Program-made: the position numbers and the translations under genes
Notes under the pieces: model-generated
Database searches by the model: none
What the model saw: the letters and a program-made list of their open reading frames with translations, nothing else
Told to the model about the DNA's origin: nothing
DNA from: Enterobacter sp. 10-1
Lineage (GTDB): Bacteria; Pseudomonadota; Gammaproteobacteria; Enterobacterales; Enterobacteriaceae
Length of the DNA: 64,000 nucleotides
Direction of reading: 5' to 3'
Assembly: GCA_002270295.1 (NCBI GenBank)
Contig: NISF01000001.1
Location: forward strand, 1,240,001-1,304,000
Part shown: positions 44,815 to 61,444 of the stretch, piece by piece
How positions within the stretch are numbered: position 1 is the stretch's first letter
Layout of the letters: each line of letters begins with the position of its first letter

Positions 44815-46668
44815 CTAGCGGATATTGGCGCAGGTTAAGCAGAAGGCGTAGCGGTTCTGCGGATCGTTAAATGCCGCCAGCTTGTCGCTTTCGGCCTTCA
44901 CCGCATCGGCGGCTGCCGCGACGGGGGCGGGCAGCCAGGCCTGCAGCGCTGCCGGCAGCGACGCGCGAACGGAACCGGTCAGGCTATCAACCACCATTGA
45001 GAAGAAGGTCGGATCTTCCTGGTAGTAGTTAATGTGCCACTGTTTCAGCTTCGCCAGCTCTGCGGCTTTCGTCACCGCATCATCGAAGTCGCCGAGGCTA
45101 TCAACCAGGCCGTTGGCCTTGGCATCTTCGCCGGTCCAGACGTGGCCCTGGGCAATCTGGTCAACTTTCTCCGGGGTACTCTTACGCGCGTTAGCAACCA
45201 GCGTAATAAAGCGCTTATAGCCGTTCTCAATGCTCAGCTGCATCATTTGCTGCACTTCAGGCGGCAAGGATTTGGTGGTTGAGACATCCGCCAGCGGCGA
45301 AGTGGACACGCCGTCGGTATGTACGCCGATGGAGCCCAGGGTATTTTCAACGGTGTTGATCACGCCAAAGATGCCGATGGAGCCGGTGAGGGTGCTCGGG
45401 TTCGCCACGATGTAATCCGCCGGGGTGGAAATCCAGTAGCCGCCGGATGCCGCCATGCCGCCCATAGAAACTACCACCGGTTTGCCCGCCGCTTTCGCCG
45501 CGGCCAGCTCTTCGCGAATCACTTCCGAAGCGCTGACGCTGCCGCCAGGGCTGTTAACGCGCAGCACGATGGCTTTCACCTTCGGATCGAGGCGCGCATC
45601 GCGGATCTGGGCCGCCGTGGTATCGCCGCCGACGTTGCCCGGCGTTTCTTCACCGTCCATGATCGCGCCGTTCGCGAAGATAACCGCAATTGCGGCACCC
45701 TGGTCGGACGGTGTCTTAACGCTGTAATCGTAATAGCTGATGGCGCGATAGTTGTTATCCGCTTTGCTCCAGCCAAACTGTTTGGTCAGCGCCTTTTCGA
45801 TATCGGTAGAGGTTGCCAGCTCATCAACCAGCTTGCTGTCCAGGGCGTATTTCGCCGTATCGCCGTCGACCTTGCGCAGGCCGTCGAGCACGCCCTGGGC
45901 GCCGGGGAACAGCTGCTGGGCGGTGATCTGCCGGTTGGCGGCGATGGTATTGAGATAGTTCTGCCACAGCTCGCCTATCCAGCGGCTGTCGGCTTCACGG
46001 GCGGCCGGGGACATATCGTCGCGGATAAACGGCTCGACCGCTGACTTATAGGTTCCGACGCGGAAAACGTGGGTGGACACCTTCAGCTTATCGAGCAGCG
46101 ACTTGTAGTACAGGCCGTTGGTGGCAAAACCGTGCAGGTCAACTTCGCCCTGCGGCGAGAGCCAAATTTTATTGGCGAAGCTTGCCAGATAGTACTGCCC
46201 CTGGCTGTAGCTGCTGCCGATGGCGTAGACCGGCTTGCCGCTATCGCGGAATTCGCGCAGCGCTTTGCCGATGTACTGCATCGACGGCTGGTCACCGCCG
46301 GCAAAATTCTTCAGATCCAGCACGATGCCGGTGATATTGCGGTCGTCTTTCGCCTGACGGATGGTTTGTACGATATCAAACAGCGAGTTTTCCTGCAGGC
46401 GGTCCGAGCTGGCGCCAAACAGCTGGCGGCCAATCACGCCAAGCTTGCTGCTGGCCGAAGGCTTGTCGACCACTACGCCGGTAATATCCATCAGCAGCGC
46501 GCCGCGAGCGGCATGCTCCGTGGTGGTACTGCTGAACTGCGCCCAGATGCCGATGCAAACCAGCACCAGCAGCAGGAAAACCAGGTTTAGCGCGAGCTGA
46601 CGAACAAAATTAAGTACTCGCCACGTCCATTTAAAAAATCCGGCAATCAGTCGCCAAAGGGTTCGCAT
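44815..46668 (-). CDS. sppA: signal peptide peptidase SppA (protease IV)
   Basis: A 617-residue S49-family serine protease anchored to the inner membrane by a helix near residues 23-45 ([21 protein letters not shown]), active on the periplasmic side. It degrades leftover signal peptides. The nucleophile Ser is in [14 protein letters not shown] (near residue 409) and the general-base Lys lies in the first repeat, around residue 209 in [11 protein letters not shown]. The two halves are related domains, as in the E. coli enzyme (618 residues). Confidence 0.95.
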   Translation of the reverse strand: MRTLWRLIAGFFKWTWRVLNFVRQLALNLVFLLLVLVCIGIWAQFSSTTTEHAARGALLMDITGVVVDKPSASSKLGVIGRQLFGASSDRLQENSLFDIVQTIRQAKDDRNITGIVLDLKNFAGGDQPSMQYIGKALREFRDSGKPVYAIGSSYSQGQYYLASFANKIWLSPQGEVDLHGFATNGLYYKSLLDKLKVSTHVFRVGTYKSAVEPFIRDDMSPAAREADSRWIGELWQNYLNTIAANRQITAQQLFPGAQGVLDGLRKVDGDTAKYALDSKLVDELATSTDIEKALTKQFGWSKADNNYRAISYYDYSVKTPSDQGAAIAVIFANGAIMDGEETPGNVGGDTTAAQIRDARLDPKVKAIVLRVNSPGGSVSASEVIREELAAAKAAGKPVVVSMGGMAASGGYWISTPADYIVANPSTLTGSIGIFGVINTVENTLGSIGVHTDGVSTSPLADVSTTKSLPPEVQQMMQLSIENGYKRFITLVANARKSTPEKVDQIAQGHVWTGEDAKANGLVDSLGDFDDAVTKAAELAKLKQWHINYYQEDPTFFSMVVDSLTGSVRASLPAALQAWLPAPVAAAADAVKAESDKLAAFNDPQNRYAFCLTCANIR

Positions 46669-46833
46669 GTATTCTCCCTAACATTATAAAAAGTGGGCTA
46701 ACCGCAGGGGCTGCCGCGTCTGGCTATCCTAAAGAGACCATCGGCGCTTGTCAGCAGGAATCACCCGTCGGGCTGTAACAAAATTCGTGAGCATGTTAAT
46801 TTTATGAAAAATAACCTCACAGGAGTCACATAG

Positions 46834-47385
<552 letters not shown>

Positions 47386-47430
47386 GCATGAATTGCCCGG
47401 CAGGCGCTTGCCGCCGGGCTGCCTTACTGA

Positions 47431-48180
47431 CTACTTCTGCTGTTTCGCAAACTCATCTTTCGCTTTCTGCAGCTGCTGCTGGAAAGCCGGATTGGTATGC
47501 AGCGTCGCCACTACCGCTGAGCCGACAATGCGCGCGGCATCGACGTCGCTTTGCCAGTGATAGCCGCAGATGACCCGGCTCTCGCCGAGCTCGTAGCCGC
47601 GCTTGAGAATTTCATTCTGCCGCTGCGGGTTAACTTCGGCCAGTACCAGCGCCGTGGCCCAGCCGATAGAGGTGTGGCCGGAAGGATAGGAGCCGTTTTT
47701 CGACAGCTTATCCTGCTCGGTGGTGTTGCAGGTGGCAACGCCGTAAAACGCGAACGGACGAATGCGCATGTACTTCTCTTTCGCCCCGCGGGTTGCGAGG
47801 TCGCCGGCATCTTCAATCATATTGGTCAGCAGCTTGTGCAGCGCCGGCGCGTCTTTTTCGGTGATCGGGGAGCCGAATGCGCCGGAGAAGGCGTTCGCCA
47901 CGCCGCCTGCGCTAAGGTTTGCGTCCTCTGCCGCCAGCTTACCGCGCTCGGTCGCCCGCAGCAGACGTCCTTTCTCATACATGGCCTGATCGTTTAAAAA
48001 GGCAATACTGCCCACTTCCGGCGGTGGCGGCAGGAGCGCCAGGCTATCGATGGCCTGCGCATTTTTCAGGTAATAGAGGTCAGGTTTGGTCGTGGCATCG
48101 TTACCCGTTGCCACCAGGGCAAAAGCGTTAACGGAGAAGAGGCCTGCCAGGCAAAGGGCGAGAACGCGCTTTTTCATCAA
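47431..48180 (-). CDS. phoC: class A non-specific acid phosphatase (PhoC/PhoN)
   Basis: A 249-residue periplasmic enzyme with a signal peptide ([21 protein letters not shown]). The PAP2/class A signature KX6RP...PSGH...SRX5HX3D is complete: [21 protein letters not shown] and [18 protein letters not shown]. It removes phosphate from many organic esters and, in relatives, can transfer phosphate to nucleosides. Many Klebsiella, Raoultella and Salmonella have it; E. coli K-12 lacks it. Confidence 0.94.
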   Translation of the reverse strand: MMKKRVLALCLAGLFSVNAFALVATGNDATTKPDLYYLKNAQAIDSLALLPPPPEVGSIAFLNDQAMYEKGRLLRATERGKLAAEDANLSAGGVANAFSGAFGSPITEKDAPALHKLLTNMIEDAGDLATRGAKEKYMRIRPFAFYGVATCNTTEQDKLSKNGSYPSGHTSIGWATALVLAEVNPQRQNEILKRGYELGESRVICGYHWQSDVDAARIVGSAVVATLHTNPAFQQQLQKAKDEFAKQQK

Positions 48181-48404
48181 AATTTCCTTTCGTTGTTATC
48201 TGTCCAGAGAGAGCAGAACGTTTCTTTGTCACATTTCTGTCATCTTTTAGTAAAAGTTAAAATGCCGTTAAAAAAATGGCTCCCTATCGCAAAATCGCAT
48301 ATTTGTGTGCTTAATGAGCAACTATTCGCGATTTCAGACTGTCGTACTTACCACCTCGACGTTTGGGCGCTACCATAGCGGGATTGCAATGACAGGAGAT
48401 GTCC

Positions 48405-49448
48405 ATGAGCGAGCAAGCTATTCGTTTAACGCAATACAGCCACGGAGCCGGTTGCGGGTGTAAAATTTCCCCTAAAGTGCTGGAAACTATCCTTAAAAGT
48501 GACCAGGCAAAATTTATTGACCCCAACCTGCTGGTGGGCAATGAAACCAGCGACGATGCGGCGGTCTATGACCTGGGTAACGGCACGTCCATCATCAGCA
48601 CGACCGACTTTTTTATGCCGATTGTCGATAGTCCGTTCGACTTTGGGCGCATTGCCGCGACTAACGCCATCAGCGATATTTTCGCTATGGGCGGCAAACC
48701 GATTATGGCGATAGCCATCCTCGGCTGGCCGATTAACACCCTGGCGCCGGAAATCGCCCGCGAAGTGGTTGACGGCGGCCGTTTCGCCTGCCAGCAGGCG
48801 GGGATCTCTCTGGCCGGCGGCCACTCCATTGACGCGCCTGAGCCTATTTTCGGTCTCGCGGTGACCGGCGTGGTGCCCACCGAACGTATCAAGAAAAACA
48901 GCACCGCCGAGGCGGGATGCCGGCTGTTCCTCACCAAACCGCTGGGGATCGGCGTGCTGACGACCGCCGAGAAAAAATCGCTGCTCAAGCCTGAGCATCA
49001 GGGGCTGGCTACCGAAACCATGTGTCAGATGAACCTCGTCGGCTCCGCATTTGCCAATATTGATGGCGTGAAGGCGATGACCGACGTCACCGGTTTTGGT
49101 CTGCTTGGGCACCTGAGCGAAGTGTGCCGCGGGGCGGGCGTACAGGCGCAGCTGAACTATGCCGACATCCCGAAACTGCCGGGCGTGGAAGAGTACATTC
49201 TCGCCGGCGCGGTTCCCGGCGGCACCGGGCGGAATTTTGCCAGCTACGGCCACCTGATGGGCGAAATGCCGCCGGAGTGGCGCGATCTGCTGTGCGATCC
49301 GCAAACCTCCGGCGGCCTGCTGCTGGCGGTATCGCCGGAAGCCGAAGCCGAGGTCCGCGCGGCGGCCGAGGCGTCCGGCGTGACGCTGGCCGCTATCGGC
49401 GAGCTGGTTACCGCCCGCGGCGGACGCCCCATGATCGAGATCCGTTGA
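48405..49448 (+). CDS. selD: selenide, water dikinase SelD
   Basis: A 347-residue enzyme of the same length as E. coli SelD. It makes selenophosphate from selenide and ATP, for selenocysteine and seleno-tRNA. The active-site Cys17 is in HGAGCGCK, with Lys20. GGAGATGTCC precedes the ATG at 48405. topB follows 4 nt after its stop, so both are co-transcribed. Cys rather than Sec is used at residue 17. Confidence 0.96.
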   Translation: MSEQAIRLTQYSHGAGCGCKISPKVLETILKSDQAKFIDPNLLVGNETSDDAAVYDLGNGTSIISTTDFFMPIVDSPFDFGRIAATNAISDIFAMGGKPIMAIAILGWPINTLAPEIAREVVDGGRFACQQAGISLAGGHSIDAPEPIFGLAVTGVVPTERIKKNSTAEAGCRLFLTKPLGIGVLTTAEKKSLLKPEHQGLATETMCQMNLVGSAFANIDGVKAMTDVTGFGLLGHLSEVCRGAGVQAQLNYADIPKLPGVEEYILAGAVPGGTGRNFASYGHLMGEMPPEWRDLLCDPQTSGGLLLAVSPEAEAEVRAAAEASGVTLAAIGELVTARGGRPMIEIR

Positions 49449-49452
49449 TTAC

Positions 49453-51405
49453 ATGCGGCTGTTTATTGCAGAAAAACCGAGCCTCGGCCGCGCCATTGCC
49501 GAGGTGTTACCCAAGCCGCATCGCAAGGGCGACGGCTATATTGAGTGCGGCAACGGGCAGGTGGTCACCTGGTGTATTGGCCATCTGCTTGAGCAGGCGC
49601 AGCCGGATGTCTATGACGGGCGCTACGCGCGCTGGAACCTGGTCGATCTGCCCATTGTCCCGGATAAGTGGCAGCTACAGCCGAAACCGTCGGTCAGCAA
49701 ACAGCTTAACGTCATCAAGCGGCTGCTGGGCGACGCCGAAGAGGTGATCCACGCCGGTGACCCGGACAGGGAAGGTCAGCTGCTGGTGGATGAAGTCCTC
49801 GACTATCTGCAGCTGGCGCCGGAAAAGCGCCTGCAGGTGCAACGTTGCCTGATCAACGATCTTAACCCGCAGGCGGTCGAGCGGGCGATTTCTCGTCTGC
49901 GGGCCAACAGCGAGTTTATTCCGCTATGCGTATCGGCACTGGCGCGCGCGCGCGCCGACTGGCTGTATGGGATCAACATGACCCGGGCCTACACGCTGCT
50001 TGGGCGCAACGCGGGCTATCAGGGCGTTCTCTCGGTTGGGCGCGTGCAGACCCCGGTGCTCGGGCTGGTAGTGCGTCGGGATGAAGAGATCGAGAACTTT
50101 GTGGCGAAGGATTTCTTCGACGTTAAGGCGCATATCGTCACTCCCCTGCAGGAGCGCTTCGTCGCGACCTGGCAGCCGAGCGATGCCTGCGAATCCTGGC
50201 AGGATGAGGAGGGGCGCCTGCTGCATCGCCCGCTGGCCGAACACGTCGTCGCGCGGATTACCGGCCAGCCCGCGATGGTCACGGCCTACAACGATAAGCG
50301 GGATTCGGAACCTGCTCCGCTACCGTTTTCGCTCTCGGCGCTGCAGATTGAGGCCGCAAAGCGTTTTGGCTTCAGCGCGCAAAACGTGCTGGATATTTGC
50401 CAGAAGCTGTACGAGACCCACAAGCTGATCACCTACCCGCGTTCGGACAGCCGCTATCTGCCGGAGGAGCACTTCGCCGGCCGCCATGCGGTACTCAACG
50501 CCATTGGCGTCCACGCGCCGGATTTATTGCCCCAGCCGGTGGTTAACCCGGAAATCCGCAACCGCTGCTGGGACGATAAAAAAGTTGATGCGCACCATGC
50601 CATCATTCCCACCGCGCGCAGCAGCCAGGTGCGGCTGACGGAGAACGAGGTCAAGGTCTACGGCCTGATCGCGCGCCAGTACCTGATGCAGTTTTGTCCG
50701 GACGCGGTATTCCGCAAATGCCAGATTGACCTTGAGATCGCCAACGGCAAGTTTGTTGCCAAGGCCCGTTTCCTCGCCGAGGCCGGCTGGCGGGCGCTGC
50801 TGGGCAATAAAGAGCGCGATGAAGAGAACGACGGTACGCCGCTGCCGGTGGTGGCGAAGGACGATGAGCTGCTGTGTGAAAAGGGTGAAGTGGTGGAGCG
50901 GCAAACCCAGCCGCCGCGCTATTTTACCGATGCGACGCTGCTCTCCGCGATGACCGGGATTGCCCGCTTTGTGCAGGATAAGGATCTGAAGAAGATCCTG
51001 CGCGCTACCGACGGCCTGGGTACGGAAGCGACCCGCGCCGGAATTATTGAGCTGCTGTTTAAACGCGGGTTTTTAGTCAAAAAAGGGCGCTATATCCACT
51101 CCTCGGACGCAGGACGCGCGCTGATTCACTCCCTGCCCGAAATGGCCGCCAGGCCGGATATGACCGCGCACTGGGAATCGGTGCTGACGCAAATCAGCGA
51201 AAAGCAGTGCCGCTATCAGGACTTTATGCAGCCGCTGGTGGGAACGCTTTATCAGCTTATCGACCAGGCGCGCAGCACGCCGGCTCGCCAGTTCCGCGGT
51301 ATCGTTGCGCCGGGAGGCGGTAAGAAGGAGTTCAGCAAAGGCAAGCCGAGAGCCAGGACGAAGGGCAAAAAGCCGGCGGCGGATGCGCCTGCCGACAATC
51401 CATAA
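49453..51405 (+). CDS. topB: DNA topoisomerase III
   Basis: A 650-residue type IA topoisomerase (E. coli 653). The Toprim part has [12 protein letters not shown] and [16 protein letters not shown]; the nucleophile Tyr328 is in [13 protein letters not shown]. The basic tail ([12 protein letters not shown]) binds DNA. It decatenates replication intermediates with RecQ. It is coupled to selD. A bidirectional terminator separates it from gdhA. Confidence 0.96.
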   Translation: MRLFIAEKPSLGRAIAEVLPKPHRKGDGYIECGNGQVVTWCIGHLLEQAQPDVYDGRYARWNLVDLPIVPDKWQLQPKPSVSKQLNVIKRLLGDAEEVIHAGDPDREGQLLVDEVLDYLQLAPEKRLQVQRCLINDLNPQAVERAISRLRANSEFIPLCVSALARARADWLYGINMTRAYTLLGRNAGYQGVLSVGRVQTPVLGLVVRRDEEIENFVAKDFFDVKAHIVTPLQERFVATWQPSDACESWQDEEGRLLHRPLAEHVVARITGQPAMVTAYNDKRDSEPAPLPFSLSALQIEAAKRFGFSAQNVLDICQKLYETHKLITYPRSDSRYLPEEHFAGRHAVLNAIGVHAPDLLPQPVVNPEIRNRCWDDKKVDAHHAIIPTARSSQVRLTENEVKVYGLIARQYLMQFCPDAVFRKCQIDLEIANGKFVAKARFLAEAGWRALLGNKERDEENDGTPLPVVAKDDELLCEKGEVVERQTQPPRYFTDATLLSAMTGIARFVQDKDLKKILRATDGLGTEATRAGIIELLFKRGFLVKKGRYIHSSDAGRALIHSLPEMAARPDMTAHWESVLTQISEKQCRYQDFMQPLVGTLYQLIDQARSTPARQFRGIVAPGGGKKEFSKGKPRARTKGKKPAADAPADNP

Positions 51406-51407
51406 TA

Positions 51408-51432
51408 AAAGACCCCGCAGGCCGGGGTCTTT
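51408..51432. terminator. bidirectional terminator between topB and gdhA
   Basis: AAAGACCCCG and CGGGGTCTTT form a 10-bp stem with a five-base loop, right after the topB stop and 60 bp from the end of convergent gdhA. Confidence 0.85.
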
Positions 51433-51491
51433 ATCCGTAGGAACCCATCAGCTGCTCTCCCGGATACGCGCGACCCGGGAAAGCCTGCGGA

Positions 51492-53144
<1,653 letters not shown>

Positions 53145-53555
53145 TCAGCGGGGAAGGTCGGCGGCGCTACGGGCGATAAAGGCTTCCAGCAGGGGGATAT
53201 CCGCCGGCGCGAGGTTGAAGGTTAAGGCTTCCTGCGGCGAGCACCAGCGCAGCTGGCTGTGATAGTGCGCGGTTGGGGTACCGCTAAAGCTGGGCACCCA
53301 CCAGGCGTGGAGATGAATCAGCCGCCCGGAGACCTCCCGCTGGTGGCTGGCGATGTAGCGGGCGGGAAGGGCGGTGATGCCAAGCTCCTCCTGCAGTTCG
53401 CGGGTCAGCGCCTGCGCCTGGCTCTCGCCGGATTCCACCTTTCCGCCGGCAAACTCCCACATTCCCGGCTGGTCAGCGTGCGGCGGACGCTGTGCAAGCA
53501 GAATATTGCCATCCTGCTCAATAATGGCGGCGACAACATCAATGGTTTTTAGCAT
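53145..53555 (-). CDS. nudG: CTP/dCTP pyrophosphohydrolase NudG (Nudix)
   Basis: A 136-residue Nudix enzyme matching E. coli NudG (135 residues), which hydrolyses 5-substituted and oxidised pyrimidine nucleotides such as 5-OH-CTP. The Nudix box GGKVESGESQAQALTRELQE then ELGI fits GX5EX7REUXEEXGU. Start 53555 (MLKTIDVVAAIIE) fits the E. coli alignment; MIQ at 53564 is equally possible because neither has a strong ribosome site. Confidence 0.92.
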   Translation of the reverse strand: MLKTIDVVAAIIEQDGNILLAQRPPHADQPGMWEFAGGKVESGESQAQALTRELQEELGITALPARYIASHQREVSGRLIHLHAWWVPSFSGTPTAHYHSQLRWCSPQEALTFNLAPADIPLLEAFIARSAADLPR

Positions 53556-53810
53556 CTGAATCATCGTTCTGTACGGAATAATGGCCTATTATCACCGCCT
53601 TTGCGCCGACCAGACAACCCCTTAGCCCGCTGGAGATATGCCGTGCCCGACCGCCCTGGGATCGCTGCCACCAGAACGGCGCCCGGTACCGCGTGGCGAT
53701 AATATATAACGCGACACCGGGCAGATTGCCGGGGGCGCCGCTTTGTTGATTTTGCTCAGGATAATCAGATTCTCCGGCCAGCCGCGGCCGGAGAGTTGGG
53801 GCTGCGGGGG

Positions 53811-54617
53811 TTACGGCTTAAAGGTAGCCCAGACCGGCGCGTGATCGGAAGGTTTTTCCATGCCGCGGATTTCGTAATCAATTCCGGTTTCTATGCAGCG
53901 CTGCGCCAGCGGCGTGCTTGCCAGCAGCAGATCGATACGCAGACCGCGATTATCATCGAAGCCCTTGGAGCGGTAGTCGAACCATGAGAACTGCTCGTTG
54001 TTTTCCGGGTTGGCGTGACGCCAGGTATCGACCAGACCCCAATCCAGCAGGCGCTCCATCCACTCGCGCTCTTCCGGCAGGAACGAGCACTTACCGGTGC
54101 GCAGCCAGCGCTTGCGGTTCTCTTCGCCGATGCCGATATCGAGATCCGTCGGGCTGATGTTCATATCGCCCATAATCAGCACCGGATTGTCTTTTTTCAG
54201 CTCAGTATCGAGGTAGTTTTGCAGGTTCTGGTAAAACGCCGCCTTGGCGGGGAATTTTGTCGCGTGATCGCGGCTCTCGCCCTGGGGGAAGTAGCCGTTG
54301 ATCACCGTCACGTTACCGGATGCGCAAGGGATTTCAGCCATGATGATGCGGCGCTGGGCCTCTTCATCATCGCCCGGGAAACCGCGGCGCACGCTAACCG
54401 GCGTCTCTTTGGTCAGCAGGGCGACGCCGTAGTGACCTTTCTGCCCGTGGTAGAACACGTTGTAGCCGAGCTTTGCCACCTCTTCGAGAGGGAACATATC
54501 ATCGTGAACTTTGGTTTCCTGTAGGCCAATGACGTCAGGCTGATGCTTGTCGACGATGGCGGCCAGCTGATGCGGGCGCGCCCGCAGGCCGTTGATATTA
54601 AAAGAGACAAATTTCAT
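53811..54617 (-). CDS. xthA: exodeoxyribonuclease III
   Basis: A 268-residue AP endonuclease/3' exonuclease, the same length as E. coli XthA. Catalytic motifs are GLQETKV (Glu34), MGDMNISP (Asp151, Asn153) and PSDHAPVWA (His259). Start 54617 ([11 protein letters not shown]) matches E. coli. The astC control region lies between the two divergent genes. Confidence 0.97.
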   Translation of the reverse strand: MKFVSFNINGLRARPHQLAAIVDKHQPDVIGLQETKVHDDMFPLEEVAKLGYNVFYHGQKGHYGVALLTKETPVSVRRGFPGDDEEAQRRIIMAEIPCASGNVTVINGYFPQGESRDHATKFPAKAAFYQNLQNYLDTELKKDNPVLIMGDMNISPTDLDIGIGEENRKRWLRTGKCSFLPEEREWMERLLDWGLVDTWRHANPENNEQFSWFDYRSKGFDDNRGLRIDLLLASTPLAQRCIETGIDYEIRGMEKPSDHAPVWATFKP

Positions 54618-54738
54618 AGTCGCTGCCACTGTGCAAGGTGAATAGTGCAGGGATGTTAGCAGAAATTCGGCAGGCTGGCTGCCGGAAGGCATTTTATTGT
54701 CCACAACGCCGGGAGTACGGCGGCGAATGGCTAAATCC

Positions 54739-54755
54739 TGCACCATTCTGGCGCG
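54739..54755. promoter_or_regulatory. possible NtrC site upstream of astC
   Basis: TGCACCATTCTGGCGCG resembles the NtrC palindrome (TGCACC...GGTGCA) in its left half but less in its right half. It is about 235 bp upstream of the sigma-54 element, a usual enhancer distance. Confidence 0.3.
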
Positions 54756-54974
54756 CCGCGCGCCAAAAAAGGGCGAATATCTACGATAAATTTCGTAGAG
54801 GATCACAAATACAGAATTATATCTTACCGATGAATAAACTATCTATTTTATTCACTGTTCATCACCGTTAATCGGATTGTTATTCACTATTTATGCATTT
54901 AATGTGAATATTTTGGTTTTGTAAGCTATTGATATTCCGCGATCAACTTCAATTTATGCATTTTCTCCTCTGGC

Positions 54975-54990
54975 TGGCACGATGCGTGCA
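54975..54990 (+). promoter_or_regulatory. sigma-54 promoter of astCADBE
   Basis: TGGCACGATGCGTGCA has a perfect -24 element (TGGCAC) and a near-perfect -12 element (GTGCA for TTGCA). It lies 74 bp before astC. E. coli astC is driven by sigma-54, NtrC and ArgR. AT-rich degenerate TATTCA/TGAAT-type half sites at 54828-54915 could be ArgR boxes. Confidence 0.75.
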
Positions 54991-55012
54991 ATCTACATTT
55001 ACAGCGTAATAA

Positions 55013-57311
<2,299 letters not shown>

Positions 57312-57315
<4 letters not shown>

Positions 57316-58790
57316 GTCTATGGATTAACGGCGACTGGCAAACCGGGCGCGGCCCGGCACGCAGTAAAAGCAACCCGGTGAGTGGAGAACAGCTATGGCA
57401 GGGCAATGATGCCGACGTCGGGCAGGTTGCGCAGGCGGTTGAGGCCGCCCGGCGCGCGTTTCCGGCCTGGGCCAAAGAGCCGTTTCGCGCCCGGCAGGCG
57501 ATCGCCGAAAAGTTTGCCGCCCTGCTGGAGGCCAACAAAGCGCAGCTGACGGCCATCATTGCCGAAGAAACCGGCAAACCGCGCTGGGAGGCGGCGACGG
57601 AAGTTGGCGCGATGATCAATAAAATTACCATTTCGCTAAAAGCCTACCACAGCCGTACCGGCGAGGCGCAAACCGTCATGAGCGACGGTTCGGCGACGCT
57701 GCGCCATCGGCCGCACGGCGTGCTGGCGGTATTTGGCCCGTACAATTTCCCCGGCCATCTGCCGAACGGCCATATCGTTCCGGCGCTGCTGGCGGGGAAT
57801 ACGGTGGTGTTTAAACCGAGCGAGCTGACCCCGCAAAGCGGTGAGGCGGTGGTGAAGCTGTGGGCCGAAGCGGGCCTGCCGCCGGGCGTACTGAACCTGC
57901 TGCAGGGCGGGCGCGAAACCGGCGAAGCGCTGAGCGGTCAACCGGATATCGACGGGCTGCTGTTCACCGGCAGCTCCGCTACCGGCTTTCAGCTGCATCG
58001 CCAGCTGGCCGGGCAGCCGGAGAAGATCCTCGCGCTCGAAATGGGCGGCAACAACCCGCTGATCGTTGACGAGCCGCGGGATATTGATGCCGCTGTGCAT
58101 CTGACCATCCAGTCGGCCTTTATTACCGCCGGCCAGCGCTGTACCTGCGCCCGCCGTCTGCTGGTGAAGCGCGGCGAGGTCGGGGATGCGTTCCTGGCCC
58201 GGCTGGTGGCCGTCGCGCAGCGGCTCGTTCCCGGCGCGTGGAACGCTGAACCCCAGCCGTTCCTCGGTGGTTTAATTTCCCCGCAGGCGGCGCAGAAGGT
58301 CCATCAGGCCTGGCTGCAGCATGTCGCCAGCGGCGGCAGAACGCTGCTGGAGCCGCGGCTGCTGGAGGCCGGAACCTCGTTGCTGACCCCGGGGATCGTC
58401 GAGCTTACCGATGTCGCCGAGGTCAAAGATGAGGAGGTCTTCGGTCCGCTGCTGTGCGTCTGGCGCTATGACGAATTTGAGCAGGCGATCGCGCTGGCGA
58501 ACGCCACGCGTTTTGGATTATCGTGCGGGCTGGTTTCTGCCGAGCGCGAGAAGTTTGATCGGCTGCTGCTGGAAGCGCGGGCCGGGATCGTCAACTGGAA
58601 CAAACCGCTGACCGGCGCCGCCAGCACCGCACCGTTTGGCGGCACAGGCGCCTCCGGCAACCATCGTCCCGGCGCCTGGTACGCGGCGGATTATTGCGCC
58701 TGGCCGATGGCCAGCCTCGAATCGCCGGATCTGACGCTGCCGGAAACCCTCAGCCCGGGCCTCGACTTCCGGCAAGGATCGGCCCGATGA
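57312..58790 (+). CDS. astD: succinylglutamate semialdehyde dehydrogenase AstD
   Basis: A 492-residue NAD-dependent aldehyde dehydrogenase, fourth step of the AST pathway. The general-base Glu is in ALEMGGNNP, the nucleophile Cys in [10 protein letters not shown], and the cofactor loop FTGSSATG is present. It overlaps astA and astB by 4 nt each. Confidence 0.96.
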
Positions 58791-60112
58791 ACGCGTGGGA
58801 AGTTAATTTTGACGGCCTGCCCGGCCTGACGCACCACTACGCCGGGCTTTCATTTGGCAACGAGGCGTCGACGAAGCATCGCTATCGGGTATCGAACCCG
58901 CAGCTGGCGGCGAAGCAAGGGTTAAAAAAAATGAAGGCGCTGGCGGACGCGGGCTACCGGCAGGCGGTGATCCCGCCGCAGGAGCGGCCGAACGTCGCGC
59001 TTCTGCGCCAGCTCGGCTTTACCGGCAGCGATCCGCAGGTGGTGGAACGTGCCGCGCGGCAGGCGCCGGACCTGCTGTCCGCGGTCAGCTCCGCTTCTTC
59101 AATGTGGGTGGCGAACGCGGCGACGGTGTCGCCCTCCGCCGATTCGCTGGATGGCAGAGTGCATCTGACCGTTGCCAATCTGAACGACAAATTCCACCGC
59201 GCCAGCGAGGCGCCGACCACCGAGGCGCTATTGCGCGCCATTTTCCCGGACGAACGGCGGTTTGCCGTGCATCCGGCGCTCCCGCAGGTGGCGCTGTTTG
59301 GCGACGAAGGGGCGGCGAACCATAACCGGCTCGGCGGCGAGTACGGCGCGCCCGGCCTGCAGCTGTTTGTCTATGGCCGCGAGCAGGGGGGCGACGGCCT
59401 GCCGGTGCGCTATCCGGCGCGCCAGGCGCTGGAGGCCAGCCAGGCCGTCGCCCGGCTGAATCAGGTCAACCCGCGGCAGATTATTTTCGCCCGGCAAAAC
59501 CCGGCGGTGATCGATAAAGGCGTTTTTCATAACGATGTCATTGCGGTGAGCAATCAGCAGGTGCTGTTTTGCCATGAAGAAGCGTTTGTCGGTCAGCCCC
59601 AGCTGCTGCGCCAGCTGGCCGGGCTGGTGGCCGGATTTACGCCGGTCGTGGTGCCGACGAGCGCCGTGAAGGTCGAAGAGGCGGTTGCGACCTACCTGTT
59701 TAACAGCCAGCTGTTGAGCAAGCCCGGCGGGGCGATGCGGCTTATTTTGCCCCAGGAGGCGCAGGAGCACGCCGGCGTCTGGCGCTATCTGAACCGGCTG
59801 CTGGAGCAGGACAACCCCATCGACGAGCTGCAGGTCTACGATCTGCGGGAGAGCATGGCCAACGGCGGCGGCCCGGCCTGCCTGCGCCTGCGGGTGGTGC
59901 TAACGGAAGACGAGCTGCGGGCGGTTAACCCGGCGGTGCTGATGAACGATCGCCTGTTCATCGCGCTCAATGACTGGGTCGAGCGCTACTACCGCGATCG
60001 TCTGACGCAGGCGGATCTGGCTGACCCGCAGCTGCTGAGCGAAGGACGCGAGGCCCTTGACCAACTGACGCAGATTTTGCAGCTCGGTTCAGTTTATCCG
60101 TTCCAGCAATAA
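58787..60112 (+). CDS. astB: N-succinylarginine dihydrolase AstB
   Basis: A 441-residue pentein-fold hydrolase (E. coli 447), second step of the AST pathway, releasing two ammonia and CO2 from succinylarginine. [22 protein letters not shown] opens the protein as in E. coli, and [14 protein letters not shown] carries the catalytic Cys near the C-terminus. The ATG overlaps the astD stop (ATGA). Confidence 0.96.
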   Translation: MNAWEVNFDGLPGLTHHYAGLSFGNEASTKHRYRVSNPQLAAKQGLKKMKALADAGYRQAVIPPQERPNVALLRQLGFTGSDPQVVERAARQAPDLLSAVSSASSMWVANAATVSPSADSLDGRVHLTVANLNDKFHRASEAPTTEALLRAIFPDERRFAVHPALPQVALFGDEGAANHNRLGGEYGAPGLQLFVYGREQGGDGLPVRYPARQALEASQAVARLNQVNPRQIIFARQNPAVIDKGVFHNDVIAVSNQQVLFCHEEAFVGQPQLLRQLAGLVAGFTPVVVPTSAVKVEEAVATYLFNSQLLSKPGGAMRLILPQEAQEHAGVWRYLNRLLEQDNPIDELQVYDLRESMANGGGPACLRLRVVLTEDELRAVNPAVLMNDRLFIALNDWVERYYRDRLTQADLADPQLLSEGREALDQLTQILQLGSVYPFQQ

Positions 60113-60122
60113 AGGAGACGCA

Positions 60123-61088
60123 GTGGACGACTTTCTGGCATTAACCCTGGCGGGGCGTTTGCCCCACCATTTTCACGGCGAAACGGCGCACTTCCGCTGG
60201 CACTGGCTGGACTGCGGTATTTTACAGCTCACGCCGCACGCGCGCTGCGAGCGGGCGCTGGTGCTCTCCGCCGGGCTCCACGGCAATGAAACCGCGCCGG
60301 TAGAGATGATCGATATTCTGCTGCGGCAGCTGTTCAGCGGCGAGCTGCCGCTACGCTGGCGGCTGCTGGTGGTGTTGGGCAACCCTCCGGCGCTGCGGGC
60401 CGACAGGCGCTACCTCGCCAGCGATATGAACCGTATGTTCAGCGGACGCTGGCAGGACTTTCCCGCCAGCGATGAAACGAGGCGGGCGCGGCGGCTGGAA
60501 ACGGTGCTGACGCGGTTTTATGCCGACGCTGGCGGCGCCCGATGGCATCTTGATTTACATACCGCGATCCGCGGATCGCATCACCTCCGCTTTGGGGTGC
60601 TTCCGGCGCGACAGACTCCGTGGGATGACGGTTTTCTGAGCTGGCTGGGCGCGGCAGGGCTGGAGGCGCTGGTATTTCATCAGCAGCCGGCGGGCACGTT
60701 TACCCACTTCAGCAGCGACCGCTTTGCGGCGCTCTCCTGCACCCTTGAGCTGGGCAAGGCGCTGCCGTTTGGCGCGAATGAGCTGGAGCGGTTTGCCGTC
60801 ACCCTGCGCGCGCTGATGCGCTTACTGGTCGGCGATCTGGCGGTAGAAGAGGGGCACGAAGCGCTGCGTTATCGGGTGGTCCAGCAGATCACCCGCGGCA
60901 GCGAACATTTTCAGCTGCATATGCCGGCGCAGACGCTCAACTTTACGCCGTTTAGCGCCGGGACGCTGCTGGCGGAAGATGGTGAGACCCGCTACGTGGT
61001 GGAAAAGGCCCTGGAGTATGTCCTGTTCCCAAACCCTTCTGTCGCGCTGGGCCTGCGGGCCGGGCTGATGCTGGAGCGGTTGTCCTGA
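60123..61088 (+). CDS. astE: succinylglutamate desuccinylase AstE
   Basis: A 321-residue zinc carboxypeptidase-like hydrolase, last step of the AST pathway, giving glutamate and succinate. Zinc ligands are in [11 protein letters not shown] and [12 protein letters not shown]; the FVFPNP-like [18 protein letters not shown] end matches E. coli. GTG is the start at 60123, with AAAGGAG nine bases upstream. Confidence 0.95.
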   Translation: MDDFLALTLAGRLPHHFHGETAHFRWHWLDCGILQLTPHARCERALVLSAGLHGNETAPVEMIDILLRQLFSGELPLRWRLLVVLGNPPALRADRRYLASDMNRMFSGRWQDFPASDETRRARRLETVLTRFYADAGGARWHLDLHTAIRGSHHLRFGVLPARQTPWDDGFLSWLGAAGLEALVFHQQPAGTFTHFSSDRFAALSCTLELGKALPFGANELERFAVTLRALMRLLVGDLAVEEGHEALRYRVVQQITRGSEHFQLHMPAQTLNFTPFSAGTLLAEDGETRYVVEKALEYVLFPNPSVALGLRAGLMLERLS

Positions 61089-61444
61089 ACATAAATACGC
61101 CCGCTGCCCGTCCGCGGCGGCGTAGATTTTCACCGTGAACCGGATCGTATAATCTTATTTTTTCGTGCCCCGACGTTTGATTACAGATTATTCCTGGCTA
61201 ACCGCTTTGTTTTTAATCTCTGCTGCTTTATAATCTCCATTATTTCTTTATAAAACAGCTTATTAAATATTTTTAGTTGCAATTACCTCCTCATTTTCCT
61301 TATTTTCTCCACAATTGGTGAGAAAATGTTTTTTACACTTTCATTGTTTTACGCTTGCTCTGACTAATTGACGATAAACGTCGTAAAGTTTATCTCGTCA
61401 ACACGGCACCAGGCCGTGAGAATAACTTAAAGTAAGGACTGAAT
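61089..61444. other. spy upstream region
   Basis: A 356-bp AT-rich spacer between astE and spy. Apart from the CpxR-like box near its right end I find no gene; it presumably carries the spy promoter. Confidence 0.5.
61373..61388. promoter_or_regulatory. CpxR-like box upstream of spy
   Basis: GATAAACGTCGTAAAG contains the direct repeat (G)ATAAA-N4-GTAAA, close to the CpxR consensus GTAAA-N(4-8)-GTAAA. It lies 57 bp before the spy start. E. coli spy is under Cpx and Bae control. Confidence 0.5.

Noticed and set aside
48426..49304. A 292-codon leftward frame opposite selD
   Set aside because: selD is unmistakable; the opposite frame has no recognisable motif.
53772..53793. CTCCGGCC/GGCCGGAG hairpin after xthA as a terminator
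   Set aside because: It is a good stem but has no T-run on the leftward strand, so terminator function cannot be supported.
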